From Nocardia transvalensis (GTDB lineage: Bacteria > Actinomycetota > Actinomycetes > Mycobacteriales > Mycobacteriaceae), in contig NZ_JADLQQ010000005.1 of the NCBI RefSeq assembly GCF_015477765.1, positions 620,001-684,000 of the forward strand: 64,000 bases of DNA, written 5' to 3'. The notes below the pieces were generated by a model. It worked only from the letters and a program-made list of their open reading frames with translations, was not told the DNA's origin and made no database searches. Positions 50,659-61,600 of the stretch are shown piece by piece; position 1 is the first letter of the stretch, and each line of letters starts with the position of its first letter. The position numbers were made by a program, and so were the translations under genes.

Positions 50659-51654
50659 ATGCTGAATCTTGTGATCAGTGTTTGGCACAAGGTCTCCACG
50701 CTGGCGCCGGAACGCTTGCGCCGCAGGGTTTCTGCCCGCAGGATTTCCACGCGTGCTCGCGTGCAAGCTCTTGTCGACAGTCTCGAGTTACCTGTCGACC
50801 CGACGCTCGAGGAGCTCGTGAAGGCGGTTGAGGCCGTTCGGGGGCCCATAGAGTGCGCGCCTCTGCCAGCTTCGATGCCGGAGGGCGTGTGCGGGCTGTG
50901 GCTGCGGTGTCGGGACAGGAATCTGATTCTCGTACGTACCGATGGCCTGGACCCTGCCCAACTGAGGCATGTGTTCCTGCATGAACTCGCGCATGTGGCA
51001 TTCGATCACGGCCGAGATGTGCGGGTGACCGAGTTTGCGGCTCGGCTGGGATCCGACTGCGATATCGATCTATCCGCGGTCGTGTCTGCTCGTGGTGGGC
51101 CATCGGGGTACCAGGTGCGGCAGGAGTACGAGGCCGAACAAGCGGCGCGTTACCTTGATCGGACCGTCGACTTACCCGTGGTACAAGCGGACGATGATCG
51201 TCTTCGCCGCAACGATCCTACCGGTTGCTTACATAGTGATGGCCGTGATACGTGGTTTGCGCGGCGAAAGCATTGCGTCGGTCATCTTTTCCCCGCTCGG
51301 CCTCACAATCACCGCCGGGATGTACTTGTTCACTCTTGTCACCTTGCTTTTCGTCGTGGTCGACAGAACCAAGAACAGGCAGAACCAAGAGTGGACTCCG
51401 GAAGAGCTCTCCGCAAGGCCTCGTGCCTGCCGACAACGACCGCGAGGGCCGCTCGCAGCGCGTCAGGACGCAGCCGACCCGCCACCTGGAAAGCGAGCCC
51501 GATATTGTTGATGCCCGTCTCCGGGATCAGCTGTTCCAGTAGCCACAGCGCTTTTTCCTTACTCGTGGCCACTGTCGAGGCGCTCCCCGGCTCAGCGAAT
51601 CCGACGGACGGCACGTCGGTTGTCATGAGGTCGGGATGCCGGCGTGGTCCATGA
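50659..51654 (+). CDS. ImmA/IrrE-family metallopeptidase with abnormal C-terminal read-through
   Basis: The first 180 or so residues form a zinc peptidase of the ImmA/IrrE class, with HELAH (His108, Glu109, His112) in FLHELAHVAFDHG and a downstream EYEAEQAARYL helix holding the third ligand. Such proteins usually cleave repressors of mobile elements or stress operons. After about nt 51190 the frame stops looking like protein and continues on the antisense of an NRPS condensation fragment and a thioesterase gene, so the native stop was probably lost by a frameshift or by the recombination that joined these regions. An ATG at 51194 in another frame starts a membrane protein fragment. The ATG at 50659 was preferred over the earlier 50593 because the earlier part is transposase debris. 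Confidence 0.55.
   Translation: MLNLVISVWHKVSTLAPERLRRRVSARRISTRARVQALVDSLELPVDPTLEELVKAVEAVRGPIECAPLPASMPEGVCGLWLRCRDRNLILVRTDGLDPAQLRHVFLHELAHVAFDHGRDVRVTEFAARLGSDCDIDLSAVVSARGGPSGYQVRQEYEAEQAARYLDRTVDLPVVQADDDRLRRNDPTGCLHSDGRDTWFARRKHCVGHLFPARPHNHRRDVLVHSCHLAFRRGRQNQEQAEPRVDSGRALRKASCLPTTTARAARSASGRSRPATWKASPILLMPVSGISCSSSHSAFSLLVATVEALPGSANPTDGTSVVMRSGCRRGP
51194..51511 (+). pseudogene. Truncated membrane protein (two TM helices) downstream of ImmA-like gene
   Basis: This frame begins MIVFAATILPVAYIVMAVIRG and then IASVIFSPLGLTITAGMYLFTLVTLLFVVVDRTK: two clear transmembrane helices at the start of what should be a longer protein. After about 51410 the sequence becomes the reverse complement of an NRPS condensation domain and loses protein character. 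It is therefore a 5' fragment cut at a junction. Membrane proteins of the MAB_1171c type often follow ImmA genes in actinobacteria and are a possible identity. Confidence 0.5.
51339..51626 (-). pseudogene. Truncated NRPS condensation-domain start
   Basis: The first 70 or so residues are the N-terminus of a condensation domain: KEKALWLLEQLIPETGINNIGLAFQVAGRLRPDALRAALAVVVGRHEALRRALPE-like sequence ending near nt 51410, after which the reading is antisense of the neighbouring membrane gene. The ATG overlaps the thioesterase stop (ATGA), so it was the next gene of the PKS operon. The rest of the NRPS (the HHxxxDG motif, A and T domains) is missing, meaning the operon was cut here by deletion or rearrangement. 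Confidence 0.7.
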
Positions 51655-52498
51655 GCAGCGCGACGGCCTCGTCCGATCGCATCAGGTCCGCGTGGCTGAC
51701 GTCCAGCGGAAATGTGGCGCCGACGACCTTGCTGGCGTTGAGTACGGTCGTCTCGCCACGGCTTTCCATTCCCACCCAGTCCGAGGACGTGATCGCGGTC
51801 GACCGGCCCCAGACCTCGCTCGGGTCGACCTGTCCCGCGGCGGCGAGCCAGGACATATAGGACTCGAACAGCCGGACCACTTCGTCGCGGCGGGCGTCGG
51901 CGAGGCCGATACGCTGGAATGCCAGCGAAATCATTTCATGGTACAGGGCAACGATATCGATCGCGGCGGCGGTCACATCGTTCTCGTGTTTCTCGATGAT
52001 CTCCTTCGCTTTTTGCCGAGCTTGTCGCCCTTCGTCGTCGGAGAAAACCGGACCAGCCATGGTGACCATTTTGGTCATTTCCATCACGAGCAATTGGTGA
52101 TCGGTCAATTGCGGGTCGAAGAGAACGACCTTCGGTTCGGCGCTCTGCCATTCGACCAAACGCTTGGCGAGTTCCGCCGCATAAACACTGCCGACGCAGT
52201 AGCCGAAGACCGCGACAACTTCGCACTGACTCCAATCAGTGCCCTGCAGCCAATGCTCGGTATAGAAATCGCCGGTTGGACGGTCGGTCAGGTTCACCGT
52301 AGGAGGAGTAGTCTGCAGAAAAGTGTAGCCGCCCCAGGCCGATCCCATTTTCCCCGCGAGATCACCGAAACCCGCCTCGCGGCGTCCGGCGGCGGGAAAG
52401 TCGACGGCAAGCAAAATTCGGTTCGATGTCGAGGGAGAGATGACGTTCCACGAACTATCGTTTGGCAATTGTTCATCCCATCGTAGAGCGTTCGCCAC
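51623..52498 (-). CDS. Thioesterase-like alpha/beta hydrolase with Cys nucleophile
   Basis: A 291-residue thioesterase-domain protein. The nucleophile elbow reads VFGYCVGS with Cys101 where most thioesterases have Ser. Other alpha/beta-hydrolase landmarks are the early strand RILLAVDFPAAG, a helical lid region (KAKEIIEKHENDVTAAAIDIVALYHEM) and the C-terminal FPLDVSHADLM with a candidate catalytic His. Cys-type thioesterases are known in NRPS pathways forming strained or unusual bonds, such as obafluorin. It lies 150 bp after the large PKS and overlaps the truncated NRPS gene, so it served that PKS-NRPS line. The start is GTG without an obvious ribosome site; no function beyond acyl transfer or hydrolysis can be inferred. 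Confidence 0.78.
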   Translation of the reverse strand: MANALRWDEQLPNDSSWNVISPSTSNRILLAVDFPAAGRREAGFGDLAGKMGSAWGGYTFLQTTPPTVNLTDRPTGDFYTEHWLQGTDWSQCEVVAVFGYCVGSVYAAELAKRLVEWQSAEPKVVLFDPQLTDHQLLVMEMTKMVTMAGPVFSDDEGRQARQKAKEIIEKHENDVTAAAIDIVALYHEMISLAFQRIGLADARRDEVVRLFESYMSWLAAAGQVDPSEVWGRSTAITSSDWVGMESRGETTVLNASKVVGATFPLDVSHADLMRSDEAVALLMDHAGIPTS

Positions 52499-52648
52499 AG
52501 CATGGCCGACTATGCCGGACAGGACGGCGTTTTCGCTGACAACAAAGGCACTGTATCAAGGAGCGTTGCTCAACTGAAGGCCGCTTGTATGCAGTTGAGG
52601 TGGCAATTGAACAAAGCCTCGGCATACGTGCGGGCAGGTGTCAATGCG
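52499..52648. other. Short gap between PKS and thioesterase genes
   Basis: About 150 bp with mixed composition between the PKS stop and the GTG of the thioesterase. I see no hairpin terminator, no good ribosome site and no small gene. Confidence 0.4.
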
Positions 52649-55600
52649 CTATCCACCTCCCTCCGTCAGCGTCGCCGACAGCCCCTCGAGGAGGAAGTCC
52701 GCGATAGCGGCCGGCGAGTACAAGTCATAGATAAAGCCTTCTGGTGGTTGTAGTCCAGTCCGATCGAAAATGACGTGCCGCAGTTGAACAGCGGTCAGTG
52801 AGGTCATCCCTATTTCGAGCACGTCACCGTCGGCGGGGACGAGGTCGAGCGAGTCGTATCCGAGTACCGCGGCGATCGCTTCCCGAACCAGCCGACGCAT
52901 CAGGTCTTGCCGTTCGCCCGAGGCGGTCGCGGTCAACCGGTGCACCCAGCCGAGGGACGGGGTGTCTTCCCCCGGCTCGCCCGAGGTATCCGGTGACTGC
53001 TCCCGGTGACGCCAGGACGACAGGATCGCCAGGGCGGCGCCGAGCGGCATATCCTCCCGCAGTGGTTCACTCAGCCCGAGTACACCGCTCAAAGTGTCCA
53101 CATCGCCCGTCTCGACAGCGGCCCAGAACCGGTGCTCACCAGCAGACGCAACCATCGGCCGACCGTTCTCGACGGGCGGCACCGACGGCCAGTACCGCTG
53201 GCGTTGGAACGCATAGGTCGGCAACTCGACGGTGCGCCCGCCGGGCAGAACGGAGGTCCAGTCGACCGCGATACCGCGGACGTGGACGGCGGCCAACGCG
53301 GCCACGAACGACCGCAGTGCCCGCTGGCCGCGGCGCAGTGTCCGGGTGACGGTGACGTCGCGTCCGTTGCGTAGGCCCTTCTCCCCCAGCGCACGCGCGA
53401 TATCGGTGGTGAGAACAGGGTCGAGGCTCAGCTCGATGTACACGCCGAACCCGCCGTCGATTCCGGCATCCAGCCACTCGTGCACTGGCGCATCCTGCTT
53501 TTCGGCCCGGCACCATCGGTTGCCCTCCGTCGGCTGCGTGGCGGAAAGCAGCGGTATCGTCGACGGTCGCGGATCGACCTCGACCTGCTCGCCGTTCGAC
53601 GCGGCAGCGAGTGCGATCGCGTCGGCGAACGACAGCACACCGGCCAGGTGTGCGGCCGCGATCTCACCGATACCGTGCCCGGCGACCGCGGCAGGCTGTA
53701 CGCCAGCGGAGCGCCACAGCTCGGCCAGCGCGACCAGCACGGCCAACAGAACGGGTCGGCGCGCGGTGAGCGCGGCCGGTCGGCGCAGCACATCGGCCAA
53801 TGGCGCGCCGAGGTAGGGAGCCAATGCCTGGTCATATTCGGCGATCTTCGCGGCGAAGCCGGGCACCTCGTCGAGGACTCCGCTGAGGGAGTCGAGCAGG
53901 TCGACGTCGGCCTCGGGGAAGATGAACATCGTCTTCTCGGCCGCCGCCGTGCCGGTGAAGACATCCTTGGTGGGCACGCCCGCGGCCACCAAGGACAGCC
54001 CGGCGAGCAGTCCGTCACGGTCGTCGCCGAGCACCACCGCCCGCTCGGTGAATGCGGGTCGTGTTGTCGCCAAAGAGAAACCGACGTCCACCGGGTCGAG
54101 GTCCGGCTGGTGTACGAGGAGATCACGGAGCCGGGACGCCTGTCCCTTCAGGGCGTCCTTGGTCCGTCCGGACAGCACGAGCGGGACGAGCGCGGGCCGC
54201 GAGTGCTCTGTGCGCACGATCGGGGTCTCGGGTGCCTCCTCCAGGATCACGTGCGCATTGGTGCCGCTGATACCGAAAGAGGACACCCCGGCGCGACGTG
54301 GCTCTGCCCCGGTCGGCCACGGCACCGGCTCGGTCACCAGCCGTACATTCCCTTCGGACCAGTCCACGTGCGGCGATGGTTCGTCCACGTGCAACGTCGC
54401 CGGCAACCGACCGTGTCGCAGGGCGAGCACCATTTTGATCACGCCGGCGACGCCGGCCGCGGCTTGGGTGTGCCCGATATTCGATTTCACCGAGCCGAGC
54501 CACGCCGGGCGGTCGGTGGGGCGGTCCTTGCCGTAGGTCGCGATGAGCGCCTGCGCCTCGATCGGATCACCGAGTGTGGTGCCGGTGCCGTGCGCCTCGA
54601 CGGCGTCGACCTGATCGGCACGCACCCCCGCGTTGGCCAGCGCCGCCTTGATCACCCGCTGCTGCGACGGCCCGTTCGGTGCGGTCAACCCATTCGACGC
54701 ACCGTCCTGGTTGATCGCGCTGCCGCGCAGTACCGCCAGAACCCTGTGCCCGTTGCGGTGTGCGTCCGAAAGCCGCTCCACCACAAGGATGCCCGCGCCC
54801 TCGGCGAACCCGGTGCCGTCGGCCGCGGCGGCGAAGGCCTTGCATCGGCCGTCCGGCGCCAGTCCACGCTGCCGGGAGAACTCGATGAACGTCCCCGGCG
54901 TCGCCATGATCGTCACCCCACCGGCCAGCGCCATCGAGCACTCACCGGAGCGCAGTGCCTGCGCCGCGAGGTGCAGCGCGACAAGGGCCGATGAGCACGC
55001 CGTGTCGACCGTCATCGTCGGCCCCTCGAGGCCATAGGTGTAGGCAAGACGCCCGGACAGGATGCTCGTGGCCACCCCGGTCATCAAATGGCCCTCGACC
55101 TCGGCCCCGCCCTCGGCGAGCACGCTCATCTCGTAACCCGACGCATAGCCACCGACGAACGCCCCGGTCCGGCTGCCGCGCAGGGTTGTGGGATCGATCC
55201 CCGCACGTTCGAAGGCTTCCCAGGTGAGCTCGAGGAGCAACCGTTGCTGTGGGTCCATGGCGAGTGCTTCGCGAGGACTGATACCGAAAAACCCGGCGTC
55301 GAACTCGCTTGCGTCGGCCACGAATCCGCCAGCCTTGGTGTAGGAGGTACCGGTGTGGGCGGCGTCCGCGTCGTAGAGGGCATCGATGTCCCAGCCGCGG
55401 TCGTCCGGGAAGCTGGAGATCGCGTCCTGCCCGTCGGCGAGCATCCGCCACAGGTCTTCCGGGCTGGCGATACCGCCCGGGAAGCGGCAACTCATGCCCA
55501 CGATCGCGATTGGTTCGCCGGGTGCCGCCGCCACGGTCGGAAGCGTTGTGGCGGTAGCGGATTCTCCGCCGAGCAGACCGCGCAGGTGTACGGCCAGTGC

Positions 55601-58600
55601 GGAAGGGTTGGGGTAGTCGAACACGAGCGTCGCGGGCAGCCGCAGCGCGGTGGCCGTGCTGACCCGGTTACGCAGCTGGACCGCGGTGAGGGAGGTGAAT
55701 CCGAGGTCGGTGAACGCCCGTGCCGGGTCGATGGCCTCGGCGCCGGCATGGCCGAGAACTGCGGCGACGTGCGAGCGCACCATGTCCACCACCAGCTCGT
55801 GGCCCTCTGCGGCGGACAGCGCGGCGAGCCGGCGCCGAAGCGTATGCCCATCCGGTTCATCGGACGCGGCGGCACGTCTGGTCACCGCGCCCACCACGGT
55901 CCGCCACAGCGGTGGCACCTGCTCACCTCCGGCGGCTCGGGTGCGGAGCCCGGCGAGGTCGAATCGGGCCGGGACGAGGACAGGTTCCGCACGGGTGAGC
56001 GCCGCATCGAGCAGGGCGAGTCCCTGGGCCGCGCTCAGGGCTCGTGCACCGGTGCTGGTCATCTTCGCCAGCTCGGCATCGGTGAGTCGTCCTGTCATCC
56101 CGCTGATATCCGCCCACAGTCCCCAGGCCAGCGAAGTGCCGGGTAATCCACGGGCGCGTCGATCGGCGGCGAGTGCGTCGAGGAAGGCATTGGCAGCCAC
56201 GTAGTTCGCTTGGCCTGGCACACCGAAGGTCGATGCCGCGGAGGAGAACAGGACGAACTCATCGAGATCCTCGGTGAGTTCGTGCAGATGCCATGCGGCG
56301 TCGACCTTGGGGCGCATGACTGTTGTCACTCGCTGTGGCGTCAGCGATGGGATCGTCGCGTCGTCGAGGACACCCGCGGCGTGGATGACCGTTCTCAACG
56401 GATATTCGACCGGGACCCTCTCGAGCAGCGCCGCGAGGGGTTCGCGTTCGGCTGTATCGCAGGCGATCACACTGACCGCGGTGCCCTCGGCTGCGATGTC
56501 CGCGGCGAGTGCGGCCGCATCCGGTGCCGCAGGGCCCGATCGACTTGTCGCTATGACCATATCGGCTCGCCCCGTCGCCGCCAGGTGACGGGCCACCAGG
56601 CCGCCCAACATACCGGTCCCGCCGGTCACCAGCGCCGTCCGCCGGCCTCGGCGGCGAGGGCGTTCAACTGCGGCCGGTCTGTTGGCAGGACGCGTCAAGC
56701 GTCGCCCATAGGCGGTCGTGCCGCGAAGGACGAGTTCCGGTTCGTCGGTCGCTAACACCGAAGGCAGGATCGTCACGGCCTCGGCCGTTGCCTCGGCCGG
56801 TAGATCTATCAGCAGGACCTGGTCGGGATTTTCCGATTGTGCCGAACGCAGAAGTCCCCGTGCGGCGGCCGCCGCGAGATCGGTCACCCGTTCGCCTTCC
56901 GTTGCGGCGACCGCACCGCGGGTCAGCACGACAAGCGTGGCATCCGCCAATCGGCGCTCGCTGATCCACTGCTGAGCAAGATCGAGGGCTCGGCCTGTCG
57001 CCTGTCGTGCGGCGTCGGCGTCGGTCGCCTCGGCACCGGCACACGCGAGCACCACCCTCGGGCAGGTTTCGGCCGCGTCGGCCAGAGACGTCAGATCGGC
57101 GAAATGCCCTACCGCGACTCCGGCGCCGGCCAAGGGGGCGATGACGCCGAAGAGATCGTCGCCGACGAGCACCCATTCACCGGCGGGGAGCTTTCCGGTG
57201 GGTATCGGCGTCCAGTCGACGGTGAACATCGCGTCCGCGATACCGGTGCCGACTGTCCGGAGCTGATCCGTGGACACCGGCCGGGTGGTCAATGCATCCA
57301 CCGTGATGACCGGTGCGCCGGTGGTGTCCGTGGCGTACACGCCGAGGTTGCCGTCGTTGTCGCGTCGTAGGCGCGCCCGCAGTGTCGACGCTCCACTCGC
57401 GTGCAGCGTCACACCGGTGAACGCGAACGGCAGACGCGCTTCGTCCGGTTCGGCCGCCAGCCCGCCGGCGTGCAGAACCGCGTCGAACAGCGCGGGGTGC
57501 AGCCCGAACCGGCCCGCGTCCTCGGCAACGGCTTCGGGCAGCGCGACTTCGGCGTAGAGTTCCTCGCCGTGTCGCCAGACTTTCCGTAGCCCGTGGAAGG
57601 CAGGTCCGTAACCGTAGGGACCGTCCAGGCCGTCGTAGATACCGGTGATATCGACTGCGCCGGCGTCCCGGGGCGGCCACACCGTGAGATCGGCTCGAGC
57701 ATTCGCCGCCGTGGTTGCCGGAGCCAGGGTGCCGATGGCGTGCTGCGTCCACTCGTCCTCACCGTCCGGGCGGGAGAACATCTCGATCTCCCGGCGGTCG
57801 GCGGCATCGGGGCCGGAGACGACGACCTGAATCTGTGTCCCGCCGTCGGCGGGAAGTACGAGGGGCGCCTGCAGCGTCAGCTCCTCGAGCAGACCGCAGC
57901 CGACCTGGTCACCGGCGCGCACCGCGAGTTCCACGAAACCGGTGCCCGGCAACAGGATGACGCCACCCACCCGATGGTCGGCCAACCACGGATGAGTCCG
58001 TGTCGACAACCGCCCGGTACACACCACACGCGCCCCACCGGCGAGATCGACGGCAGCACCTAGCAGCGGGTGGCCCACGGCGCCGAGCCCGAGCGATACC
58101 GCGTCGCCGGCAGGGTCGCCACCACCCGCCCGCGGCCAGAACCGCTGATGCTGAAACGCATACAACGGCAACCCGATCTGCTTGCCTCGGCGGAGAACGG
58201 CCCGCCAATCCACCGATACGCCGTGGACGAACGCCTCGGCGAAGGAGGTGAGTAGCCGGGTGGCGCCGCCATCATCGCGGTGGAGGGTTTCACAGACGAC
58301 GGCTGGTGCTGTGCCCGGCCCGATCTCGTGCGCGATGTCGTTGAGGGTGTCGGTCATGGGCCCCAAAAGCACCGGATGCGGGGTGATTTCGATGAAGACC
58401 TCATGGCCCTCGGCAGCAAGAGCGCGGATCGCGCGCTCGAATTCGACCGGGGCACGCAAACTCTCGTACCAGTATCGAGCGTCGAGTTCCTCACCGGTCA
58501 GTGGTTCCCCGGTCATCGCCGACACCATCGGCACCCGACCACGCCGGGGAGTTATCCCGTCCAGCGCCGACAGGATCTCGGTCTCGAGCCGCTCCACCTG

Positions 58601-61600
58601 CGGGCTGTGCGAGGCATAATCCACCGCCACCAACCGCGCCCGCACACCCTCGACCTCGAGTTCGGCCCGCAGCTCCTCCAACGCCTGCGGCTCACCGGAA
58701 ACAATCACCGCCGCAGGACCATTCACCGCCGCCAACGACAGCCGCTCACCCCACCGGGCCAGACGCTCCCGCACCCGTGTCGCCGATTGGGCGATCGACA
58801 ACATGCCCCCGGCACCCGCCAGGGCTTTCAATGCTTGCGACCGCAACGCCACCACCCGCGCACCATCCTCGAGCGACAGCATCCCGGCGACGGTGGCGGC
58901 CGCGATCTCACCTTGGGAGTGACCCACCACCGCATCCGGCCTCACCCCCGCGGCCTCCCACACCGCCGCCAACGACACCATCACCGCCCACAACACCGGC
59001 TGCACCACATCCGCAGCCACCAGCTCCGGCGCACCCTCCACACCGGACAACACATCAGTCAACGACCAGTCGACAAACGGCGCCAACGCCGCCGCACACT
59101 CGGCCAACCTGGCCGCGAACACCGGACAACACGCCGCCAGCTCACGACCCATCCCCACCCACTGCGACCCCTGCCCCGCAAACACGAACACCACCCGCAC
59201 ACCCGACCGCGCCACACCCGACACCACCGACCCCGACGGCACACCCCCACCCAACGCCGCCACACCATCGACCAACTCGTCACGATCGGCACCGACGACC
59301 ACACCGCGATACTCGAACACCGACCGCGTCGTCGCCAAAGACCACGCCACATCAGCGGGATCCAAGTAGGAACGCGCAGCCACCCACGAAGACAACCGAT
59401 CCGCCTGTCCCGCAAGACCTTCGGCCGACCGACCCGAAACCAGCCACGCGTGGACACCCGAAACCACTGGGGCCGTGCCGGTTTCCGGCTCCCCCTCACG
59501 CTTCGGCGCATCGATCTCGAGCGCGGGTGGTTCTTCGATGATGAGATGGGCGTTGGTGCCACTGATCCCGAACGAGGACACCCCCGCACGACGCGGGCGC
59601 TCCCCCACAGGCCACGGCACCGGCTCCGTCACCAACCGCACATCCCCCGCCGCCCAATCCACATGCGGCGAGGGCTCATCCACATGCAACGTGCGCGGCA
59701 CCTCGCTGTGCTGCAACGCCAACACCATCTTGATCACACCGGCAACACCCGCAGCCGCCTGCGTATGACCGATATTCGACTTCACCGAACCGAGCAACAA
59801 CGGCCGGTCCCCTGGCCGGTCTCGGCCGTAGGTGGCGATCAGCGCCTGCGCCTCGATGGGGTCGCCCAACGCGGTGCCCGTGCCGTGCGCTTCGACCACA
59901 TCCACGTCGGCAGCCGACACCCGCGCATTCTCCAACGCAGCTCGGATCACTCGCTGCTGCGAGGGGCCATTGGGTGCGGTCAACCCGTTCGACGCGCCGT
60001 CTTGGTTCACCGCGGACCCCCGGATGACCGCCAGGACCTGATGACCGTTGCGGCGGGCATCGGAGAGCCGCTCCACCACGACCACACCGGTGCCCTCGGC
60101 GAAGCCCATACCATCCGCTTGTGCGGAGAATGCCTTGCACCGACCGTCGGCCGCGAGACCACGTTGCCGGCTGAAGCCGACGATCCCGTCCGGGGTGGCG
60201 ATGACGGTGACACCACCGGCGAGCGCGATCGAGCATTCGCCTGCCTTGACGGCCTGGCATGCCAGGTGCAGAGCCACGAGCGATGAGGAGCACGCTGTGT
60301 CCACCGTGACCGCCGGCCCCTCCAGACCGAGCACGTAGGAGACCCGGCCGGACAGGACACTCGTGGCGAACCCGGTGGTGAGGTGTCCTTCGACACCTTC
60401 GCTACCGGCGCCCGGGCCGAACCCGTAGGCCGAAGCGAACCCGCCGACGAAAACGCCGGTTCGGCTGCCGCGCAAGGAATCCGGGTCGATACCGGAGTGC
60501 TCCAGCGCTTCCCAGGACACCTCGAGCACCTGCCGCTGCTGCGGGTCCATCGCCAGGGCTTCCTTCGGGGAGATGCCGAAGAATCCGGCATCGAACCCGG
60601 TGGCGTCCGCCATGAACCCGCCGGACTGCGTGTAGGCGGTTCCGGCATGCTCCGGATCCGGATCGTAGAGCTCGTCGGTGTTCCAGCCGCGGTCGGTGGG
60701 GAAGCGGGAGATCGCGTCGGTGCCGGTGGCGATCAGCTGCCAGAACGCATCGGGGTCATCGGCTCGGCCGGGGTAACGGCAAGCCATGCCGATGATCGCG
60801 ATCGGGTCGTCCGACGCGGCATCGGCCGAGCTGACCGGGGGCTGCTCTACGGGATGTTCGGCTTCGCCGAGGAGTGTCGACCGCAGATGCCCGGCCAGCG
60901 CAACCGGGTTGGGGTAGTCGAAGACGAGCGTCGCCGGCAGACGTAGCCCTGTCGCCGTATTCAGCCGGTTACGCAGTTCGACGGCGGTCAACGAGTCGAA
61001 ACCGAGCTCGGTGAACGCCCGTGTCGGCGTGATTGTCTCGGTGCCGGCATGGCCGAGAACCGCAGCGACAGCGGTGCGGACGAGGTCGGTGAGTGTGCGT
61101 TGCTGGTCCTGTGTGGACAGTCCGGCCAACCGGTGGTGCAGCGAGTCGGCACCGAGAGCGGACGCGGCGCTGCGACGGACGCGGCCACCACGGATCAGCT
61201 CGCGCCACAGGGCTGGGACCTCATCCGCCGCGTGCGCGCGAAGTGCTTTCGGATCGAGGTGAGCGGGAACAAGCAGTGGCTTGTCGCTGGTGAGCGCCCG
61301 GTCGAGGAGGGCGAGGCCTTCCTCGGCGGTCATGGCGGTGAACCCGCCGCGGTGGATCCTGGCGCGTTCGCTGTCGGACAGCCGACCGGTGAGCGCGCTC
61401 GTATCGGCCCACATGCCCCAGGCGAGGGAGATCGCGGGCAGTCCCGCGGCTCGACGGTGCACTGCCAACGCGTCGAGGAAAGCGTTGGCAGCGACGTAGT
61501 TTCCTTGGCCCGGCGCGCCGAAGGTCGAAGCGGCCGATGAGTAGAGCACGAAGTGGTCGAGGTCGAGGTGGTGGGTGAGTTCGTGCAGGTGCCATGCCCC

